NCBI RefSeq assembly: GCF_030512175.1
Contig: NZ_JAULBL010000001.1
Location: forward strand, 1,154,510 to 1,218,509
DNA length: 64,000 bases
Origin: Paeniglutamicibacter sulfureus
GTDB lineage: Bacteria; Actinomycetota; Actinomycetes; Actinomycetales; Micrococcaceae
Direction of reading: 5' to 3'
Shown: in pieces, positions 58,789 to 64,000 of the stretch
Layout: the number at the start of each line of letters is the position of its first letter
Position numbering within the stretch: position 1 is the stretch's first letter
Program-made: the position numbers and the translations under genes
Notes under the pieces: model-generated
What the model was told of the DNA's origin: nothing
Seen by the model: the letters and a program-made list of their open reading frames with translations, nothing else
The model's database searches: none

Positions 58789-60360
58789 ATGGAATTCCTG
58801 CTGCTGTTGGTCGGCCTGCTGTTCGGGACGGTGCTGGTGGTCGGGCTGGGCGAACGAATGCGCCTGCCCTACCCCATCCTGATGCTGCTCTTCTCCGCCG
58901 GGGCGGCGTTCCTGCCGTTCATCCCCGAGGTCCACATCAACCCGGAACTCATCCTTCCGCTCTTCCTGCCGCCGCTGCTCTACGCTGCTGCCCAGCGCAG
59001 TTCCTGGTCGATCTTCCGGCTGCGGTGGCGCTCGCTGGTGCTGCTGGCCGTGCTGCTGGTCCTCGCGACCACCGCCGCCGTGGCGGGTGTCGCCTGGCTC
59101 ATGGTTTCGTCCATGGCCTTGCCGCTGGCCATCGCACTGGGCGCCATCGTGGCCCCGCCCGATCCCGTCGCGGTGGAGGCCATCGCCAGCAAGGTCAAGA
59201 TGCGCCGCCGCCTCATCACCGTTCTGCAGACCGAGGGCCTGTTCAACGACGCCATGGCCATCGTGATCTTCCAGGCGGCCGTTGCCGCTGCCATGAGCGG
59301 AGGCGAGGTCGGTTGGAACGTCGTGCCGAAGTTCCTCATCGGCGCGGCCGGCGCCATCGTCCTGGGCCTGGCCATGGCCTGGCTGATCGGCACCCTGAAC
59401 CGCTTCGTCCCGAACCTGGTGGCCCGCTCGGCCGCGACGCTGGTGGCGCCCTACGCGGTGTACCTGCTGGCCGAGGAAGTCCACTTCTCCGGCGTCGTTG
59501 CGGTGGTGGTCACGGCCCTGGAACTGGGGCGCAGGGCCCGCCCGCAGGACTCCGAGGAACGCCTGACCCGGACCGCCTTCTGGGACGTGGTGGAGCTGTT
59601 GACCACCGGCGTCGCCTTCGGACTGGTGGGCATCGAGATGCGCTACATCATCCAGGACGAGGGCAAGAACCTGCTGACCTTCATCCCCGGCATCGCGGCC
59701 ATCTGCGCCACCGTCGTGCTGGTGCGCTTCGGCTGGATGATGGCCATGTACAAGATCGGCGGGACCGAACGCAAGAACAAGACTCCCGGATCGCTCAAGG
59801 AAGTCCTGGTGCTCTCCTGGTGCGGGATGCGTGGGCTGGCCACACTGGCGCTGGCACTGGCCCTCCCCTCGACCATGGCCGATGGACAACCGCTCGAGGG
59901 GCGCAACTTCGTGGTGGCAACGGCCTGCACGGTGCTGATCGTGACGCTGGTTTTGCCTGGCCTGACGCTTCCGGCCCTGATGCGGGCGCTCAAGCTTCCC
60001 AATGACCACGCCGTCGAAGAGCGGACCCAGCGTGCACTGGCCCGGCGGGCGGAGAAGGTCGCGCTGGAAACCATGAAGCGCTCGAAGGCCGCCGCGGCCC
60101 TTCCTGCCGAACGCCGCCAGTCCCTGGCCCGGCGCATGTCCTCGCTGCACACCATTCTCGAGGCCGACTTCGAGAAGGACCCGGAAAAGATGCTGCGCCT
60201 GAAGCAGATCCTCACCATCATGGACGATGTCCAGCGCGAGGCACTTGATGCCGCACGCGAGGAAATGCTCAAGGCCCGCAACGAACCGGGCAATGACCCC
60301 GAACTGGTGGACAGGGTGCTGCGCCGCTTGGACCTGCGCACCGTCACGCTGGACCACTGA
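58789..60360 (+). CDS. CPA1-family Na+/H+ antiporter
   Basis: A 523-residue cation/proton antiporter with about 12 hydrophobic segments (residues 1-415) and a helical cytosolic tail of about 100 residues. Motifs: LFLPPLLYAAAQRSSW, IVAPPDPVAVEAIASKVKM, TEGLFNDAMAIVIFQAAVA (the catalytic N-D) and SWCGMRGLATLALALALP. It exports sodium or potassium for pH and salt homeostasis. ATG 58789 has GTGAGGCGACACCC upstream. Confidence 0.92.
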   Translation: MEFLLLLVGLLFGTVLVVGLGERMRLPYPILMLLFSAGAAFLPFIPEVHINPELILPLFLPPLLYAAAQRSSWSIFRLRWRSLVLLAVLLVLATTAAVAGVAWLMVSSMALPLAIALGAIVAPPDPVAVEAIASKVKMRRRLITVLQTEGLFNDAMAIVIFQAAVAAAMSGGEVGWNVVPKFLIGAAGAIVLGLAMAWLIGTLNRFVPNLVARSAATLVAPYAVYLLAEEVHFSGVVAVVVTALELGRRARPQDSEERLTRTAFWDVVELLTTGVAFGLVGIEMRYIIQDEGKNLLTFIPGIAAICATVVLVRFGWMMAMYKIGGTERKNKTPGSLKEVLVLSWCGMRGLATLALALALPSTMADGQPLEGRNFVVATACTVLIVTLVLPGLTLPALMRALKLPNDHAVEERTQRALARRAEKVALETMKRSKAAAALPAERRQSLARRMSSLHTILEADFEKDPEKMLRLKQILTIMDDVQREALDAAREEMLKARNEPGNDPELVDRVLRRLDLRTVTLDH

Positions 60361-60413
60361 CAGCTCGTCGGGTCCCACCCTCCAAAGGATCGGGTGCAAG
60401 GGACGGCGCACGG

Positions 60414-60702
60414 TTGAGTGCAAGGTCGATGAAGGCAGGGGCTCGCCCGGGCAGCCGGCTGCCTTCCAGCCATCCAATCGTGGCTTCCGCTGAAATCGGA
60501 CTGGGCTCCATCTTCAGGGGCTTTACCGGGAGGCCTTCGTAGCTCATGGGAGGGGGGGTCAAGGTCGGTGGTTGCCGGAACAACGAGTACCCGACTCCAC
60601 GCGCGGCCATTGAACGGATCAGTTCGACGTGCGAAGACCTCAACCCGATCCGGGGAACAAGCCCCCTGCCGGGAAAGGTCGACGAGGATGTCCTCGCCCA
60701 TA
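60414..60702 (-). pseudogene. LysR-family regulator remnant
   Basis: Minus-strand fragments of a LysR effector-binding domain in two frames: ILVDLSRQGAC (about 60702-60665), then after a one-base shift PRIGLRSSHVELIRSMAARG and VGYSLFRQPPTLTPP, and TIGWLEGSRLPGRAPAFIDL (to about 60414). The pattern of R-x-R-S-S, R-S-M-x-A-R-G-x-G-Y-S-L and the final helix is typical of this family. No helix-turn-helix remains. Confidence 0.6.
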
Positions 60703-60777
60703 CTCCGCCCAGCGAAAAGGGATGGTTGCCGGCGCCAGAGAAGAAAAACAGCCGGCGGCCACCCGGCATTCCGCCAA

Positions 60778-63318
60778 TCAGGCCCCGCGCACGGCCACGA
60801 GCAGGGCTCGGGCACGCCCCGCAACATCGGCATCGCGCATGGATAGCACCGAGACCAGGTATTCGAGCTTGTGGATCTGCGCCGTGTAATCCGGGCCGAA
60901 GCGCTGGGCCAGCGGGCGGGCGGCGAGTTCCTCGGCCATGCGCCAGGCCACGGCCAGCGCACTTTCGAAGAGTCGTTGGTCGCCGGAGGCCGCCAGCGGG
61001 ACCGAGCCGCGATCGACCATGAACACCGCATTGAGCCGCGAATCGTCCAACCCCATGGTCAGGGCCTCAAGTTCCCGGCGCACGGTGCGCAACCTGGCAG
61101 CGCCCTTGCCGAAGCGGCCCAGGCGCATGGACATGCTGCCGCCGTAGCGAAGCACCTGGTAACCGATGACCAGAACAAGCCCATTGGTCGGGAACAGCAA
61201 CCAGAACAGGGGATCCAAATTGGAGTCCAGCTCCCGCTGGCCGTTCAGCGGCAGAACCCTCGCCAGGCGATCCAGGGTATTGGACACCGCCCACTCGGGT
61301 GACATCTCGGGGGTGAAACGGTTGGTATTCCAGTCGAACCTGCCCAGCGCGGCAGTTACGCCGGTTGCGACCGCCGAGGTCAACCACGCGGGCGCCGTGG
61401 TGGATCCGTCATCAAAGAACCACACGGGCAGCACCACCTGTCCGGGGAGCAGTTCCCCGCTGCCCTCGTCAACCAAGTGGGGGTATTGGGCCTTGATCGT
61501 CCACATGGATTCCACCAGCAGCTGGGGGTCGAAACGGGTATATGCGAAAGGGTCGGAGGGGTCGTAAATCTTCGCTCGGGCCTCGGGGTCCATGGTGAGC
61601 TCCAGCTCATCCTCAGCGTCCCGGGCAACCACCGTCACCACGAGGTCTTCGGTGAAATCGACCGGGAGGCCGCGGCGGATTTCATCCACGTCGAATTTGC
61701 TGTCGTCGGGCTCAAAGCGCAATGTCTGCAATGGCCGGTTTCCGGTCGGCACGGCTTCGGCCACGTCTTCGATACCGACGATGACCATCGAGCTCAGCAT
61801 GGCCGAGGCCAGCACCAGGACGATTCCGGCGAGCACCTTGGCGCTCCGGCGGACGCCCGTGCGGAGTGAGGGATGCAGCGGGGTCTTGCCGCGTGCGGGT
61901 TCCGCGGCGTCATCGAATTCAGGGAGCCTGCCGAACGCTTCGCGGGCCATGGCATTCACCTCGTCCACCGCGTTCAGGGACAGCCGCGAACCCTGGGGGG
62001 TCAAGCCAAGGCTCGTACGCAACACGCCCAGGTCTTCGGCGGGCCTCGGGGCCGCCAACGGGCGTCGCCGAAGCATGCGGCGCAACCTCCGCGGGCGGCC
62101 CAACTTCCGGGAGAGCGCATGCGCCTGGCGCTTGAGTACACGCTCCGCTTGGTCCCAGGCGCGCACGGCATGTTCGGACCCGCCCGCCTTGCCGGTGCTT
62201 GCCGCAAGCAGGGCGTCCAATGCGGATTCAAGGTCGGTGACGGCCCGCGGATCGATCGCGCCGGCCGGGGCGGCGCGCAGGCGCGCCAATAGTTCCCTGG
62301 TGGCGAATGCCAGCGGTGCGGTCAACCGCTGGAAGGTGTTTTCGCCGCCGCGGAAGCGTCCAATGACGGCACCGGCACCCATCACGGCGTCGGCCGATGC
62401 GGCCAATTGCGACACCAGGGATTCGAAACTTTCGAGCTTTCGGGCGGTTTCCGGTGTCATGCCGCTGCCGCGCGCATGCACCGCTGCGACGACCTTTTCC
62501 TCGGTTCGCGCCAAGTCCAGCGACGCCTTGCGCACCTTGGCCCAAGCGGCAGTGAACCCGCGGGGGCGTTGCCCCGGGTCGACGGCGAGGTAGGTCACCT
62601 CGAGGGCTTCGAGCTCCAGGACCACGCCTGCAAGTTGGCGCTGCGCGGCGGTGAGCCGGCGGAAGCGGGCCTCCCACCGGGAACGGCGGCGTTGTGCCTT
62701 GGAGAGGGCGAACGCCGTCAGCGCCAGGCCCAGCGCGGTGGCCATGATCCAGGGCCAGTACGAAGGCGGAGACCCGTGGTCGAGGTGCCGGGATGCTTCT
62801 TGTGCCGCGGCGATGACTGCCAGTGGCCCGTGGCCGATTCCGACATTGGCCTGGTATGCATCGTGGATACCCTGGCCGACGGCGAGGTTTTGGGCCGGAT
62901 CCTCGAAGAAGGGGCGGATTGCCACCTTGTCGCGGGCTTGGGCTCGCCTGATCGAGCCGTCGTAGTTATCGATCGTTGCGGCTTTCGGGAGCTTGGTGCT
63001 CAGCAGGATATCGGTGCCCGGGGCGAGGTTTCCCTGCTGTTCCTCGAGACTCAGCGTCCGGTCGGTGACCGTGAGGGTGAGCGGTTGCCAGGAAGCGACG
63101 GGTCGGTCCAGTGCGGCTTCGACCGTTTCCCGGGAGATGTTCCACTGCTGCTGGCCCTCAATGACGATCCGGACCTCGGAATCCGGTTGGGTGGCGATGT
63201 TCACGAGCCCGGTGGTTCCGAAAACCACGGTGACAGCCCCGAGAAGGATGGATATCCAGGGGAGGCCGAAATTCGGTTTGTTGCCGGAACGGGCGGGCGG
63301 TCTGGCTTTGCGGCTCAT
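60778..63318 (-). CDS. DUF5129-type membrane protein
   Basis: An 846-residue protein of unknown function. TM1 is at residues 20-40. A region with AQARDKVAIRPFFEDPAQNLAVGQGIHDAYQ precedes TM2 (about 185-205). A long helical, basic cytosolic part of about 250 residues follows, then TM3 (about 485-510), an outside domain (for example LPVWFFDDGSTTAPAWLTSA) and TM4 (LFWLLFPTNGLVLVIGYQVL), ending with a helical tail. I recall DUF5129 for this arrangement in Arthrobacter relatives. No catalytic motif is recognised. Confidence 0.75.
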   Translation of the reverse strand: MSRKARPPARSGNKPNFGLPWISILLGAVTVVFGTTGLVNIATQPDSEVRIVIEGQQQWNISRETVEAALDRPVASWQPLTLTVTDRTLSLEEQQGNLAPGTDILLSTKLPKAATIDNYDGSIRRAQARDKVAIRPFFEDPAQNLAVGQGIHDAYQANVGIGHGPLAVIAAAQEASRHLDHGSPPSYWPWIMATALGLALTAFALSKAQRRRSRWEARFRRLTAAQRQLAGVVLELEALEVTYLAVDPGQRPRGFTAAWAKVRKASLDLARTEEKVVAAVHARGSGMTPETARKLESFESLVSQLAASADAVMGAGAVIGRFRGGENTFQRLTAPLAFATRELLARLRAAPAGAIDPRAVTDLESALDALLAASTGKAGGSEHAVRAWDQAERVLKRQAHALSRKLGRPRRLRRMLRRRPLAAPRPAEDLGVLRTSLGLTPQGSRLSLNAVDEVNAMAREAFGRLPEFDDAAEPARGKTPLHPSLRTGVRRSAKVLAGIVLVLASAMLSSMVIVGIEDVAEAVPTGNRPLQTLRFEPDDSKFDVDEIRRGLPVDFTEDLVVTVVARDAEDELELTMDPEARAKIYDPSDPFAYTRFDPQLLVESMWTIKAQYPHLVDEGSGELLPGQVVLPVWFFDDGSTTAPAWLTSAVATGVTAALGRFDWNTNRFTPEMSPEWAVSNTLDRLARVLPLNGQRELDSNLDPLFWLLFPTNGLVLVIGYQVLRYGGSMSMRLGRFGKGAARLRTVRRELEALTMGLDDSRLNAVFMVDRGSVPLAASGDQRLFESALAVAWRMAEELAARPLAQRFGPDYTAQIHKLEYLVSVLSMRDADVAGRARALLVAVRGA

Positions 63319-63739
63319 GGACTCAATCAGGCGTATGCGGGCGTGAACCAGCCAATTCTAACGAAAATTGAATAAATGTCTGGCCGCGGAATACCCGGCC
63401 CTACGCTTTTGGAAAACATCAGAACCAGGCGAGCCAACCGCGAAACCCGTGAGCATAAACAACTTTGTGCTGGCGGGAGTCAATATTGCAGAACGAGCCC
63501 ACCAACATGGACAGGCCAAACGCTGCGGGGTTGGTTCCTCGAGGTGGTCCGGTGCGAACGCGACCGGGCGGTGGTGAATGGCGGAATCGAACATGGTGGC
63601 TTCCGTATGGGTGGATCAGTCTTGGAGGACCGAACCACTCAACAGGAGCCACTCCTTTCTGCCCTGGCGACGAACCGACTTGACGTCATGCTCAGAATCT
63701 CAACCGAACGGCATGGGGCCCAGCCGCCGTTGCCGGCGG
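63319..63739. other. intergenic region without supported gene
   Basis: This is 421 bases. Several short frames overlap on both strands, none with a ribosome binding site or known motif. The part near 63590 superficially resembles a tRNA end but does not fold. The minus-strand promoter of the DUF5129 gene may lie at 63352-63360 (TAGAAT). Confidence 0.4.
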
Positions 63740-64000
63740 TTATTCCTCGCCGTCGAGGTAGTACCAGCGTCCGCCCTCGCGCGTGAAATTGCTGACCTCT
63801 CGCTGGGAACCCGGCTGGTTCAGCAGGCGGTAGTGCGCCTCGAACTCGACGATGCCGCGGGTGTCGAACGGCCCTCCTGCTTCGGTGCGGATGATGGCCA
63901 GGTCGCCCCAGACGATCGCTTCGTCCAGCACCAGCTCCGCAGGGCGCGTGTCCGGGTGCCAGGTTGCCAGCAGGAATTCCGGAAGTCCTAGGGCGAAGGC
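63740..64000 (-). CDS. YchJ-family protein (5' partial)
   Basis: The minus strand is open to the window edge and reads LLATWHPDTRP, GGPFDTRGIVEFEAHYRL and then FTREGGRWYYLDGE before the stop. This is the C-terminal domain of YchJ/UPF0225 proteins, which usually begin with an SEC-C zinc motif; that part lies beyond the window. About 86 residues are visible. The molecular function of the family is unknown. Confidence 0.8.
   Translation of the reverse strand, partial: AFALGLPEFLLATWHPDTRPAELVLDEAIVWGDLAIIRTEAGGPFDTRGIVEFEAHYRLLNQPGSQREVSNFTREGGRWYYLDGEE

Noticed and set aside
57180-58790. Long His/Asp-rich frame antisense to the citrate transporter
   Set aside because: Antisense shadow of a hydrophobic membrane protein. 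No independent evidence.
63565-63660. tRNA-like string (GGCGGAATCGAACATGG) on the plus strand
   Set aside because: No acceptor or anticodon stem can be drawn around it on either strand.

Overview
The window is high-GC actinobacterial DNA. Its gene content and codon use suggest a member of the Micrococcaceae, close to Arthrobacter, Paeniglutamicibacter or Glutamicibacter. The main pointers are an Arthrobacter-type dimethylglycine oxidase, two DUF222-HNH proteins, an actinobacterial small SRP RNA, a DUF5129 protein, and frequent GTG and TTG starts. This placement is inference from content; no 16S rRNA gene is present.

Bases 1-12400 are accessory and partly decayed. They hold a CynX-type exporter (cut by the left edge), an LLM flavin oxidoreductase, a stand-alone RibH2-type lumazine synthase flanked by remnants (a broken regulator and a shredded second LLM copy), and a CycA-like amino-acid transporter. 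That transporter lies behind a tandem glycine riboswitch and a CRP-type operator. Next comes a small gene graveyard with fragments of a PLP trans-sulfuration enzyme and of a Wadjet JetD nuclease, followed by small unknown genes, an ArsR-like regulator, a PH-domain protein, a YkvI-like transporter and a DsrE-like protein.

Bases 12458-16995 form a leftward operon: small membrane protein, atypical sensor kinase, SLC13 carboxylate transporter and glycerate kinase. Bases 17267-21348 carry a P-loop kinase and the glyoxylate shunt (aceA, aceB). A zinc-ribbon membrane protein follows, and a complete IS21-family element (22265-24926, 7-bp target duplication) sits exactly behind its stop codon. Bases 25124-33664 hold two transporters, a DUF1275 protein, a DsbA/FrnE-like oxidoreductase, a LytR_C protein, a 2-oxoglutarate dioxygenase-like enzyme and a PAS-type histidine kinase. 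An Hpt-like protein without its phospho-histidine and an OmpR-type regulator follow.

Bases 35300-42543 are core: tRNA-Ser, SRP RNA, gluQRS, dnaX (very long low-complexity linker) and recR. A leftward osmolyte/one-carbon cluster (IclR regulator, BCCT carrier, PurU, dimethylglycine oxidase) separates recR from lysC. After lysC come a second HNH protein, a conserved actinobacterial protein, a subtilisin-inhibitor-like lipoprotein, a citrate two-component system divergent from a CitMHS transporter, a CPA1 Na+/H+ antiporter, a LysR remnant, a DUF5129 protein and, cut by the right edge, a YchJ-family protein.

Functionally the window links carboxylate use (citrate, a DASS substrate, glycerate, glyoxylate shunt) with amino-acid and betaine uptake and one-carbon recycling. 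No intact defence island, CRISPR array, prophage or rRNA operon was found. The least ordinary items are the scrambled H-box kinase tied to a transporter, the His-less Hpt protein, the riboswitch/CRP leader of the transporter, and the decayed JetD.
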